This document shows, one piece after another, positions 43,749-52,818 of a stretch of 64,000 nucleotides of DNA. Within the stretch, counting starts at the first letter, position 1, and each line of letters begins with the position of its first letter. The position numbers and the translations under genes are program-made. Below the pieces are notes generated by a model, which was not told where the DNA came from, made no database searches, and saw nothing but the letters and a program-made list of their open reading frames with translations. Source of the stretch: CAVTWD01 sp963738325 (lineage in GTDB: Bacteria > Actinomycetota > Acidimicrobiia > Acidimicrobiales > Ilumatobacteraceae); contig CAVTWD010000015.1 of assembly GCA_963738325.1 (NCBI GenBank), positions 248,001 through 312,000 on the forward strand, given 5' to 3'.

Positions 43749-44120
43749 ATGGAGACACCACCGATCGGGAGCCTTTTGATCGGCTCCTCGAACGTCGACG
43801 CCATGAAGGCGTGGTACCGCCAGGCCTTCGGCGTCGAGGAGAACGACATGGGCGCCTTCACCTTCGGTTCGGTGGCGCTGTTCCTCGAGACCCACAGCGA
43901 GGTGTCGGGGCCTACGAAGGAGCCGGCCCGCGTCATCATCAATCTCGACGTCGCCGACTGTCGCGGCCTCGAGGCCCACCTCGAGAGCGTCGGGGTGTCC
44001 TGGGTGCGCAAGGTCGAGCAGATGCCCTTCGGCCTCATCGGCACGGTGGCCGACCCCGACGGCAACTACATCCAGATCATCCAGTGGGGCGCCCAGCCGG
44101 AGGCGCACAAGGAGACGTAG
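43749..44120 (+). CDS. VOC family protein
   Basis: This intact protein has 123 residues. It starts PPIGSLLIGSSNVDAMKAWY and ends with PFGLIGTVADPDGNYIQIIQ, the two half-barrels of a glyoxalase-like fold. The glutamate and histidine positions look looser than in metal-dependent members. The ATG at 43749 follows AGAGGAGG. It is divergent from the second amidohydrolase gene. Confidence 0.85.
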   Translation: METPPIGSLLIGSSNVDAMKAWYRQAFGVEENDMGAFTFGSVALFLETHSEVSGPTKEPARVIINLDVADCRGLEAHLESVGVSWVRKVEQMPFGLIGTVADPDGNYIQIIQWGAQPEAHKET

Positions 44121-44121
44121 G

Positions 44122-44358
44122 TCAGCAGCGGGATGCGATGTTCGAGTCGCGGGTTGCGGCCGGGCCCGCGGGTTGGGCGCGGTTGAAGATACCGAGCTTG
44201 CTGAAGATGTGCATCAGGTGGACCTTGACCGTGCCGGGGGAGATGAAGAGGCGCTCCGCCACGTCGGCGTTGCGCATGCCCGTGGCCACCCGTCGCACGA
44301 CCTCCTGCTCCATCGGCGTGAGCGAGCCCCAGTGGGCATCCCCCCGTTCGTGGAGGCA
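44122..44358 (-). pseudogene. LuxR-type regulator, C-terminal fragment
   Basis: Only the DNA-binding domain remains: SLTPMEQEVVRRVATGMRNA, then DVAERLFISPGTVKVHLMHI and FSKLGIFNRAQ. This is a classical LuxR/NarL helix-turn-helix. The N-terminal sensing domain has been lost at about 44360, where insertion-sequence DNA begins. It was probably truncated by that insertion. Confidence 0.8.
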
Positions 44359-44377
44359 TCCTCTATGAGGAGATGCC

Positions 44378-44460
44378 GTGGCAGAGACACGACGGAGGTA
44401 CGACCCTGAGTTCCGTGAGGGGGCCGTCCGGATCGTGCGCGAGACCGGCAATCGATCGCC
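44378..44460 (+). pseudogene. IS3-type transposase orfA, N-terminal fragment
   Basis: The first 25 or so codons, AETRRRYDPEFREGAVRIVRE split after the usual YDPEF motif, are those of an IS3-type OrfA. The frame becomes meaningless after about 44455. A GAGGAG site precedes the GTG start. The rest of the element is missing. Confidence 0.7.
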
Positions 44461-44534
44461 GTGGTGCCCAGGGATTGTCACGTTTCAAGGTTCCCGAGAC
44501 AGGCCAAAGTTGGGTCTGACCCGAAGGAGAACCG

Positions 44535-45300
44535 ATGGCACGACCCCCGTCGAGATCGGCGGAGGACAAGGTCAGGATCGTGCTCGCCGTGCTGCGTGGT
44601 GAGCTGACGATCACGGAGGCCGCCCGCCGCGAGGGTGTCTCGCAGACGTCGATCGCGAACTGGCGGGACCGGTTCCTCGACGGCGGCCAGCATGCCGTTG
44701 CTGCCGGCGGGCCGACGAAGCCCACCAACCGGGAGCACCAGCTCGCAGCCGAGTGTGAGCAGCTGGCCGCCGCCTTGGGTGAAGCGCACATGGAGCTTCG
44801 CCTGTGGCGCAAAGGGGGGCTCTTTACCGGGTTCGACGAGCTCGAGCAGGCACGGGTCGAGGCCGGTATGTCGGTCGTCGCGTTCTGCGCCCAGCTCGGC
44901 ATCCCGCGCCCGACCTGGTACCGGTGGAGGGCGTCAGGCAGCTCGACGAAGGGTCCGTGGCCAACCCCGGCCCAAGACGCGGTCGAAGCCGACGCCAAGG
45001 CGCTCGCCGCGGGCTGGGAGGTGTGGGGGCACCCCAAGCTGGCGTCGCTCAAGCGCAGCGGGATCGACGACGGCGCGCCGGGTCTCGGACTCGACGATGT
45101 ATCGGGCCCTCAAACGTAACGGGCTGTGCCTCGCTGTCGGTTACACGGGTGAGGTTCGCCGGCTCGCCGGCGCCCCCCGCCAGACCTTCATCACGCCACC
45201 GACTCGACGGAACCGGCTGTGGCAGGCCGGACTTCAGCGAGTTCGAGACCCTCGGCCAGGGAACCTGGAACCTCGGCGGAGTCGTGGACTACTGGGCGAA
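44535..45300 (+). pseudogene. Truncated IS3/IS481-like transposase
   Basis: An N-terminal helix-turn-helix (EDKVRIVLAVLRGELTITEA, then ARREGVSQTSIANWRDRFL) is followed by a second region with FCAQLGIPRPTWYRW, GWEVWGHPKLASLKRSG and, in other frames, RALKRNGLCL and ITPPTRRNRLWQA/DFSEFETLGQGTW. The last contains the first catalytic aspartate of an rve/DDE integrase core. The second aspartate and the glutamate are missing after VVDYWAKL. Frames change near 45090 and 45230. The following 250 bases up to 45557 contain no gene I can recognise. Confidence 0.7.
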
Positions 45301-45557
45301 GCTCGAACCTCGCTGGCGACGACGGCGGGGCCCCTGCGCCCCGTGGTGGATGGTCAGCTACCCGCCGCTCCCCACCTCAACGCGAAGAGCCAGATCACCG
45401 TCGAGAAGGAGCTGCTGGGACCACACGAGCACCCCGGCCCGAAGGCACGTGGCCGATGGGCCGCAAGGGCCAGCGGTGCCTGGACGGGATCGAACGTGTT
45501 GATGTTGTCGCCGTCGGCCAAGGGCCTCACCATGGCGAGGCGTTTGGTTTCGTCGAT

Positions 45558-48500
45558 TCACAACTTCGTCAACAGATGGAACCCGGTCGAGCTGCCGAGG
45601 GTGATGGAGTCGTCGTTGTTGAGGTAGACCGAGACGCTGACAGCGCCTTGGTAGGCGCATGTAGTCGAGTCGAAGACCGAGTGTCCGCCGGCGAAGCCCG
45701 GACCGGCCCCGTTGAAGGTTGCGATCACGGTCCCCGCGGGCAGTGTGCACGACGCACCTTGGATCTTGAACGGTGTCTTCACCGACACGGTGTAGACGTT
45801 GCCGGAGACATGCACCGTGACCCCGCCGGCTGTGCCGTAGATGGTGCTGTAATCACCACCGACCGCAGGCGAGGCGACCGGCGAAGCGTTGGCCGTCTTC
45901 GTCAACAGATGGAACCCGGTCGAGCTGCCGAGGGTGATGGAGTCGTCGTTGTTGAGGTAGACCGAGACGCTGACAGCGCCTTGGTAGGCGCATGTAGTCG
46001 AGTCGAAGACCGAGTGTCCGCCGGCGAAGCCCGGACCGGCCCCGTTGAAGGTTGCGATCACGGTCCCCGCGGGCAGTGTGCACGACGCACCTTGGATCTT
46101 GAACGGTGTCTTCACCGACACGGTGTAGACGTTGCCGGAGACATGCACCGTGACCCCGCCGGCTGTGCCGTAGATGATGCTGTAATCACCACCGACCGCA
46201 GGCGAGGCGACCGGCGAAGCGTTGGCCGTCTTCGTCAACAGATGGAACCCGGTCGAGCTGCCGAGGGTGATGGAGTCGTCGTTGTTGAGGTAGACCGAGA
46301 CGCTGACAGCGCCTTGGTAGGCGCATGTAGTCGAGTCGAAGACCGAGTGTCCGCCGGCGAAGCCCGGACCGGCCCCGTTGAAGGTTGCGATCACGGTCCC
46401 CGCGGGCAGTGTGCACGACGCACCTTGGATCTTGAACGGTGTCTTCACCGACACGGTGTAGACGTTGCCGGAGACATGCACCGTGACCCCGCCGGCTGTG
46501 CCGTAGATGGTGCTGTAATCACCACCGACCGCAGGCGAGGCGACCGGCGAAGCGTTGGCCGTCTTCGTCAACAGATGGAACCCGGTCGAGCTGCCGAGGG
46601 TGATGGAGTCGTCGTTGTTGAGGTAGACCGAGACGCTGACAGCGCCTTGGTAGGCGCATGTAGTCGAGTCGAAGACCGAGTGTCCGCCGGCGAAGCCCGG
46701 ACCGGCCCCGTTGAAGGTTGCGATCACGGTCCCCGCGGGCAGTGTGCACGACGCACCTTGGATCTTGAACGGTGTCTTCACCGACACGGTGTAGACGTTG
46801 CCGGAGACATGCACCGTGACCCCGCCGGCTGTGCCGTAGATGGTGCTGTAATCACCACCGACCGCAGGCGAGGCGACCGGCGAAGCGTTGGCCGTCTTCG
46901 TCAACAGATGGAACCCGGTCGAGCTGCCGAGGGTCAAAGAACCATCTGGACTGAGATGGACGGAGATGCTGACAGCGCCTTGGTAGGCGCATGTAGTCGG
47001 GTCGAAGACCGAGTGTCCGCCGGCGAAGTCCGGACCGGCCCCGTTGAAGGTTGCGATCACGGTCCCCGCGGGCAGTGTGCACGACGCACCTTGGATCTTG
47101 AACGGTGTCTTCACCGACACGGTGTAGACGTTGCCGGAGACATGCACCGTGACCTCGCCGGCTGTGCCGTAGATGGTGCTGTAATCACCACCGATCGCAG
47201 GCGAGATCGGCTGAGTGGTGCTCGACGCGAACCAGCCCGACACGTCGGCAATGACCTGCACCGTGGCCCCCGAGCCGTTGTAGAAATCCACCCGCCCATC
47301 CGCCCCCACCGGGGCGATGACCAAGTTGGGGATCGTCTCGCCCGGAGAGAAGTTCAGATTCGACGTCACCGGGCGGGCCACCCCATCGGGATACACCGTC
47401 AGATACCCCGCCGCCTTGGGCTGAGTCACCGTCACGTTCAACACCACCGCCGCCACCCCCGACGCCGGCACCCCACCCACACCCCGCACCACCAAGCTCA
47501 CCGTCTTGTAGGCCCCCACCGGGCCCACCGCCCCCCGCCCACTACGAGTATCCAACACCCGCACCGGCGACAACGCCGCCAACCCCCCCACCCCCGGCGT
47601 CCCCGACGCGAACCACCCCGACACGTCGGCGATCACCTGCACCGTGGCCCCCGAGCCGTTGTAGACATCCACCCGCCCATCCGCCCGCACCGGGGCGATG
47701 ACCAAGTTGGGGATCGTCTCGCCCGGAGAGAAGTTCAGATTCGACGTCACCGGGCGGGCCACCCCATCGGGATACACCGTCAGATACCCCGCCGCCTTGG
47801 GCTGAGTCACCGTCACGTTCAACACCACCGCCGCCACCCCCGACGCCGGCACCCCACCCACACCCCGCACCACCAAGCTCACCGTCTTGTAGGCCCGCAC
47901 CGGGCCCACCGCCCCCCGCCCACTACGAGTATCCAACACCCGCACCGGCGACAACGCCGCCAACCCCCCCACCCCCGGCGTCCCCGACGCGAACCACCCC
48001 GACACGTCGGCGATCACCTGCACCGTGGCCCCCGAGCCGTTGTAGACATCCACCCGCCCATCCGCCCCCACCGGGGCGATGACCAAGTTGGGGATCGTCT
48101 CGCCCGGAGAGAAGTTCAGATTCGACGTCACCGGGCGGGCCACCCCATCGGGATACACCGTCAGATACCCCGCCGCCTTGGGCTGAGTCACCGTCACGTT
48201 CAACACCACCGCCGCCACCCCCGACGCCGGCACCCCACCCACACCCCGCACCACCAAGCTCACCGTCTTGTAGGCGCCCACCGGGCCCACCGCCCCCCGC
48301 CCACTACGAGTATCCAACACCCGCACCGGCGACAACGCCGCCAACCCCCCCGCCGCCGGAACTACCGCCGCCTGCGCCGGCGCCGCCATCACCCCAACCA
48401 GCGACACCGACCCCACCAACACCACACCAGCCACCACACACCCCGCCGCCCGCCCGCGGGGCGACCCGAACCACACACCGTACGAACGATCCGCCCTCAT
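45558..48500 (-). CDS. Large secreted repeat protein
   Basis: This intact protein has 980 residues. It starts MRADRSYGVWFGSPRGRAAG after a GAGGAGG site and has a signal peptide ending near VMAAPAQA. Three 127-residue repeats follow, each with LAALSPVRVLDTRSGRG, GGVPASGVAAVVLNVTVT, LNFSPGETIPNLVIAPV and ADVSGWFAS. Five 111-residue repeats fill the C-terminal half, each with GGDYSTIYGTAG, TPFKIQGASCTLPAGTV, GGHSVFDSTTCAYQGAV and TLGSSTGFHLLTK; their two cysteines could form a disulphide. The first type resembles a domain common in actinobacterial surface proteins. No LPXTG-type anchor is seen. It ends abruptly at LLTKL beside IS debris, so the C-terminus may be cut. Confidence 0.9.
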   Translation of the reverse strand: MRADRSYGVWFGSPRGRAAGCVVAGVVLVGSVSLVGVMAAPAQAAVVPAAGGLAALSPVRVLDTRSGRGAVGPVGAYKTVSLVVRGVGGVPASGVAAVVLNVTVTQPKAAGYLTVYPDGVARPVTSNLNFSPGETIPNLVIAPVGADGRVDVYNGSGATVQVIADVSGWFASGTPGVGGLAALSPVRVLDTRSGRGAVGPVRAYKTVSLVVRGVGGVPASGVAAVVLNVTVTQPKAAGYLTVYPDGVARPVTSNLNFSPGETIPNLVIAPVRADGRVDVYNGSGATVQVIADVSGWFASGTPGVGGLAALSPVRVLDTRSGRGAVGPVGAYKTVSLVVRGVGGVPASGVAAVVLNVTVTQPKAAGYLTVYPDGVARPVTSNLNFSPGETIPNLVIAPVGADGRVDFYNGSGATVQVIADVSGWFASSTTQPISPAIGGDYSTIYGTAGEVTVHVSGNVYTVSVKTPFKIQGASCTLPAGTVIATFNGAGPDFAGGHSVFDPTTCAYQGAVSISVHLSPDGSLTLGSSTGFHLLTKTANASPVASPAVGGDYSTIYGTAGGVTVHVSGNVYTVSVKTPFKIQGASCTLPAGTVIATFNGAGPGFAGGHSVFDSTTCAYQGAVSVSVYLNNDDSITLGSSTGFHLLTKTANASPVASPAVGGDYSTIYGTAGGVTVHVSGNVYTVSVKTPFKIQGASCTLPAGTVIATFNGAGPGFAGGHSVFDSTTCAYQGAVSVSVYLNNDDSITLGSSTGFHLLTKTANASPVASPAVGGDYSIIYGTAGGVTVHVSGNVYTVSVKTPFKIQGASCTLPAGTVIATFNGAGPGFAGGHSVFDSTTCAYQGAVSVSVYLNNDDSITLGSSTGFHLLTKTANASPVASPAVGGDYSTIYGTAGGVTVHVSGNVYTVSVKTPFKIQGASCTLPAGTVIATFNGAGPGFAGGHSVFDSTTCAYQGAVSVSVYLNNDDSITLGSSTGFHLLTKL
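45565..47215 (-). repeat. Five 333-bp tandem repeats, four nearly identical
   Basis: Units begin at 45565, 45898, 46231, 46564 and 46897. The first four are almost identical at DNA level; the only difference I noticed is one base in ATGGTGCTG/ATGATGCTG near 46174. The fifth has diverged (for example ISVHLSPDGS in place of VSVYLNNDDS). This indicates recent expansion by recombination or slippage. Confidence 0.9.
47223..48360 (-). repeat. Three 381-bp tandem repeats
   Basis: Units are 381 bases apart, judged from the GACGCGAACCA-CCCGACACG words at 47224, 47605 and 47986. They encode the 127-residue VRVLDTRSG-type repeats and are nearly identical at DNA level. Confidence 0.85.
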
Positions 48501-48711
48501 GCCCGCCTCCTCGCGCGCCGCCCCGGCACTCACGGCCAACCTAACACCTCTTCGCGCCGAGGTGACCAGGCTGTGACACGCGCGCGATGAGGTCCTCCCA
48601 GCCCGCCGGCCCCGCGCCACAGTGAGTAACGCGTGCACGTCACCAAGTGACGGTGGGTTGTCCTTTGATGGTCACATCGGGCGGCGCGCCCGAGTGATCG
48701 CCCACGCGACG

Positions 48712-51520
48712 TCAGCTGCAGCCGCTGGTGCTGCCGCAACTCGGGCAGGCGAAGCACGACCCGGCCCGCTGCATCTGGACGCCGCACTGCATGCACATCG
48801 GCGCGTCGCTCTGCTGCACGCCTGGCAGGGCCGGGCTGATGCCGAGCTCGATCTGGGTGGCGAGCTCGTCGGCCGACGGGATGCTCTTCGGATCGGCGGC
48901 GATCTCGGTGCCTTGGATCGTCTCGATCACCGATTCCTCGACGCCGGGCAGCGTCGGCTGCATCCGCTCGTCGATCGAGAAGATGCCCAGCTCGGCCCGC
49001 TCGTCGTAGGTCAGGTACTCGAGCGCGAGCCGGCGGAACAGGTAGTCCATGATCGAGCTGGCGAAGCGGATGTCGGGTCGTCGGTCATGCCCGCCGGCTC
49101 GAAGCGCATGTTGGTGAAGGCCTCGACGAAGGCCCGCAGCGGCACGCCGTACTGCAGGCCGTAGGCTGATGGCCTTGGCGAAGGCATCCATGATGCCGAC
49201 GAGCGTCGAGCCCTGCTTCGAGACCGTGAGGAAGATCTCGCCCGGCCGGCCGTCGGCGTACTCGCCGATGGTGGCGAAGCCCTTGCAGTCGGCGACGCGG
49301 AACTCGAACGTGCTTGCCGGGCGGGTGCGGGGCAGCTTCTGGCGGACGGGCGGCGTGCACCACCTTCTCGACGATCCGCTCGACGATCTGGTCGACCTCT
49401 GCCGGCCTGCGCGCCGGCGGCGTCCTTCTTCGCCGTCGACAGCGGCTGGGCCGACCTTGCAGTTGTCGCGGTAGATGGCGACGGCCTTCAGCCCGAGCTT
49501 CCAGCGACAGCAGGTGCAGCGCCTCGACGTCTTCGACGATGGCTTCCTCCGGCATGTTGACCGTCTTGGAGATGGCGCCGGAGAGGAACGGCTGCACCGC
49601 ACCCATCATCCGCACGTGACCCTCGTAGTGGATGGCGTTGTCGCCCATCGAGCAGGCGAACACCGGCAGGTGCTCGGCGCCGCAGGTGCGGTGCGCCGAG
49701 GATCGACTTGTGCTCGTCGATGTAGGCGATGATGTCGTCGATCTGCGGCCGCGCGTAGCCGAGCCGGCGCAGCGCCCGCGGCACGGTCTGGTTGACGATC
49801 GACATCGTGCCGCCGCCGACCAGCTTCTTGAACTTGACCAGACCCGAGATCGGGCTCGATGCCGGTGGTGTCGCAGTCCATCATCAGCCCGATGGTGCCG
49901 GTGGGCGCCAGCACGCTGGCCTGGCTGTTGCGGACGCCGAACTCCTCGCCCCCGGCCACGGCGTCGTCCCATGCCGCCTGGGCGGCCGACAGCAGGTCGG
50001 CCGCGCGACCTCGCTCCTCGTCGATGGAGGCGGCCGGCGTCGCGGTGCATGCGCAGCACGCGCAGCATGTGCTGCTCGTTGTCGGCGAAGCCGGCGAAGG
50101 GACCCATGCGGCTGGCGATGCGCGCTGACGTCGCGTAGGCGTGGCCGGTCATCAGCGCGGTGATGGCGGCGGCCGAGGCCCGGCCGTCCGTCGCTGTCGT
50201 AGGGCAGTCCGAGCGCCATCAGCAGCGCGCCGAGGTTGGCGTAGCCGAGGCCGAGCTGGCGGAAGCGACGGCTGGTCTCGGCGATCTTCTCGGTCGGGTA
50301 GTCGGCGTTGCCGACCAGGATCTCCTGCGCCGTGAAGACGACCTCGACGGCGTGCCTGTGAAGCCCTCGACGTCGAACGTGTCGTCGTCGCGCGAGGAAC
50401 TTCAGCAGGTTGAGGCTGGCCAGGTTGCAGGCCGAGTTGTCGAGGTGCATGTACTCGCTGCACGGGTTCGAGCCGTTGATGCGGCCGGTGGCGTGCGCGG
50501 TGTGCCAGCGGTTGATGGTGGTGTCGAACTGCAGGCCCGGGTCGGCGCACTCCCACGCCGCCTGGGCGATCTGGCGGAACAGGTCGCGAGCGCGGACGGT
50601 GCGGATGATCGAGCCGTCGGTGACGGCCCGCAGGTGCCAGTCGCCGTCGTCTTCGACGGCCTCCATGAACTCGTCGGTGACCCGCACCGAGTTGTTGGCG
50701 TTCTGGTACTGGATCGAGAAGGAGTCGGCCCCGTCGAGATCCATGTCGAAGCCCGCGTCGCGCAGCACCCGCGCCTTGCGCTCCTCCTTGGCCTTGCACC
50801 ACACGAACTCCTCGACGTCGGGATGGTCGACGTCGAGGATGACCATCTTGGCGGCCCGGCGGGTCTTGCCGCCGCTCTTGATCGTGCCCGCCGAGGCGTC
50901 GGCGCCGCGCATGAAGCTGACCGGGCCGGACGCGGTGCCGCCTCCGGCGAGCAGCTCGAACGACGAGCGGATGCGGGACAGGTTGACCCCCGAGCCGGAG
51001 CCACCCTTGAAGATCACGCCCTCTTCCCGGTACCAGTTCAGGATCGAGTCCATCGAGTCCTCGACGGCGAGGATGAAGCAGGCACTGGCCTGCTGGGGCA
51101 CCCCGGCACGCCGATGTTGAACCAGACCGGAGAGTTGAACGCCGCCTTCTGGGTGACGAGCAGGTGCTTCAGCTCCGCGCGGAAGGTCTCGGCCTCTTCG
51201 TCGTCGACGAAGTAGCCGCCGGCCACGCCCCAGTCGCTGATGGTGTCGGCGACACGGTCGATCACCTGCTTGAGCGAGCGCTCCCGTTGTGCAGTGCCGA
51301 GCGGGCCCCGGAAGTACTTCTGGGCGACGATGTTGGTGGCGTTCAGCGACCAGCCGACCGGGAACTCCACGTCGAGCTGCTCGAAGGCGACGGCGCCGTC
51401 CCGGGAGTTGGTGATGCGGGCGTCACGCCGCTCCCACACGACCTCGTCGTAGGGATGGACCCCCGGCATCGTGAAATGCCGGCGGATCCCGATCGCGATC
51501 CCTCCCGGTGCCAACGACAT
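48712..51520 (-). CDS. nrdJ: B12-dependent (class II) ribonucleotide reductase, many frameshifts
   Basis: This enzyme makes deoxyribonucleotides using adenosylcobalamin. The N-terminus has HFTMPGVHPYDEVVWERRDA and AAFNSPVWFNIGV; then QQASACFILAVEDSMDSIL, KGGSGSGVNLSRIRSS and CSEYMHLDNSACNLASLNLL contain active-site cysteine and asparagine blocks. Later pieces are ASVLAPTGTIGLMMDCDTTG, DEHKSILGAP and AISKTVNMPEEAIVEDVEAL. The C-terminus ends in a zinc-ribbon (CMQCGVQMQ, CPSCGS), as in actinobacterial NrdJ. Frames change at least eight times between 51100 and 49130; near 51100 a G seems lost from a G run. The ATG at 51520 starts about 936 residues. A NrdR-like box lies upstream. Confidence 0.92.
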
Positions 51521-51655
51521 CCCCGTCTCCCTTCTCCGGCGCCTCTCGCGCCGCGCTGTCGTTCTCCCGGCTGGTAGCGGACGGCGACGCCTTGAGTCGT
51601 GGTCGTCCTGCTCGGTCCCGGCTGGGCCCCCCATCACTTGCTGGACGGCTCGCCG

Positions 51656-51671
51656 ACACAAGATGTTGTGG
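51656..51671. promoter_or_regulatory. NrdR-like box upstream of nrdJ
   Basis: ACACAAGATGTTGTGG matches the NrdR consensus ACACAATATATTGTGT at 13 of 16 positions. It lies about 135 bases 5' of the nrdJ start, downstream of the promoter proposed at 51702-51731. NrdR boxes usually come in pairs; a partner at the usual spacing is not clear. Confidence 0.6.
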
Positions 51672-51701
51672 TTGCCTCTCGGTGTCACCACCAGCCCATG
51701 T

Positions 51702-51731
51702 ATTACAGCATTGTAGTTACGAGGATGTCAA
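51702..51731 (-). promoter_or_regulatory. Candidate nrdJ promoter
   Basis: Read on the minus strand, TTGACA (51731-51726) and TGTAAT (51707-51702) are separated by 18 bases, a good sigma-70-type arrangement. This would give a leader of about 170 bases containing the NrdR-like box. Confidence 0.55.
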
Positions 51732-51776
51732 CGTCCACCGCAGGGGCGAGGCGAGAAGCGTTGGGCGGCGCTGGCT

Positions 51777-51878
51777 GCTGCGGCGAGGAAGGGCAGGTCC
51801 GGGGCTCGAGAGCCCCACGGCGCCCTCAGGTGCAGCCCCCGGGATGGCCACTCATCCGCCTCTCTTCCTCGCCGCAGC
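51777..51878 (-). ncRNA. Candidate structured RNA or terminator between yceI and nrdJ
   Basis: A perfect 15-bp inverted repeat (51777-51791 and 51864-51878, arm GCTGCGGCGAGGAAG) encloses 72 bases. The interior holds a second hairpin, GGGGCTC-GA-GAGCCCC, and a small GGATG/CATCC pair. I recognise no known RNA class. It could be an independent RNA, a leader element or a bidirectional terminator. The rest of the 487-base gap at 51521-52007 has only the promoter and NrdR-like box. Confidence 0.4.
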
Positions 51879-52007
51879 CCCGGTTACGGGGGCCCACCCT
51901 AGAGATGTCCGCCTGTGGGGAGGAAGAGGAAAAGCCTGTGAACTTCCCTGTGCACAGAGGCCCGGTTCGTCCACAGGCCTCCCCCAGCCGAGCGCGGCCC
52001 GAGTGCG

Positions 52008-52577
52008 TCAGCCTTGCTTGACGGCCTCGATCTCGAGGTTGATCTTCACCGACTTGCCGACGAGCACGCCGCCCGCCTCGAGGGCCTGGTTCCAGGTGAG
52101 GCCGAAGTCGTCGCGGTTCACCTCGGTGCTGCCCGAGAAGCCGACACGCGAGAAGCCCCACGGATCCTCCTGCACGACGCCTTCGAGCTCGACGTCGAGC
52201 TCGACCGGCCGGGTGACGCCGCGGATGGCGAGGTCCCCGGTCACCACCCAGTTGCGACCCGCTCCACTCAACCCCGTGCTGGTGAAGGTGATCTCGGGGT
52301 AGGCGTCGACGTCGAAGAAGTCGGCGCTGCGGAGGTGGGTGTCGCGACTCTCGTCCTTCGTGTCGATGCTCGCCGGGTCGATCTGGACGCGGACCGACGA
52401 CGACGAGGGCTCGGCGCCGATCTCGAGCGCCCCCGACCACGTTGCAAAGCGACCCTTGGTCTTGCCCACCATCAGATGGCGGACGGTGAACTCGATGCTC
52501 GAGTGGGACGTGTCGATGGTCCAAGTTCCTGCGCTCGGCAGCTCGATGCTGTCGAGCGTGCGGGTGGCCTGACTCAT
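52008..52577 (-). CDS. YceI-family lipid-binding protein
   Basis: This intact protein has 189 residues. It begins with LPSAGTWTIDTSHSSIEFTV and has VRHLMVGKTKGRFATWSGAL, SADFFDVDAYPEITFTSTGL and WNQALEAGGVLVGKSVKINL, the lipocalin-like barrel of YceI proteins that bind isoprenoids or other lipids. No signal peptide is visible, so it is probably cytosolic, as in many actinobacteria. The ATG at 52577 follows GGAGGAT. It diverges from the RibD-like gene. Confidence 0.9.
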   Translation of the reverse strand: MSQATRTLDSIELPSAGTWTIDTSHSSIEFTVRHLMVGKTKGRFATWSGALEIGAEPSSSSVRVQIDPASIDTKDESRDTHLRSADFFDVDAYPEITFTSTGLSGAGRNWVVTGDLAIRGVTRPVELDVELEGVVQEDPWGFSRVGFSGSTEVNRDDFGLTWNQALEAGGVLVGKSVKINLEIEAVKQG

Positions 52578-52818
52578 GGGATCCTCCGTTCCGGGGCCCG
52601 GACGGGAGCGTCCGGCCGCAAGAGAAGTTGCATGCACAACCAACGGAAGGTCGGCGGCCGGTATTCCCGACCCGGGTGCGCGATCGCGACGCTCGGTTGG
52701 CCAAGGGATCCCCGCGAACCTCGCCCAGCCGGCTCCACCTGGCGTTGCCCGCCGCAGTCGCGAGGTTTCTGCCCCTCCGGCCAGCGAGGGCTCGGCGACG
52801 GTCTGGCAGGATGCCGGC

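Noticed and set aside
45565..47215. Possible CRISPR array or transposon array from periodic repeats
   Set aside because: The 333-base units are in-frame protein repeats.
45219..48590. A 1123-codon open frame on the plus strand
   Set aside because: It is antisense to the secreted repeat protein and exists because the repeats and GC bias remove stops. Its translation is Arg/His/Asp-rich and low in hydrophobics, and the minus-strand frame has a signal peptide and recognisable repeats.
51702..51717. Second NrdR box
   Set aside because: TACA-GCAT-TGTA matches the consensus poorly and its centre is about 46 bases from the first box, not the usual spacing of about 31.
51777..51878. Cobalamin riboswitch, SRP RNA or RNase P RNA
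   Set aside because: The GACCTGCC-like word is suggestive of a B12 box, but the rest of the cobalamin core is absent. The SRP GGAA loop context and the RNase P core are also absent.
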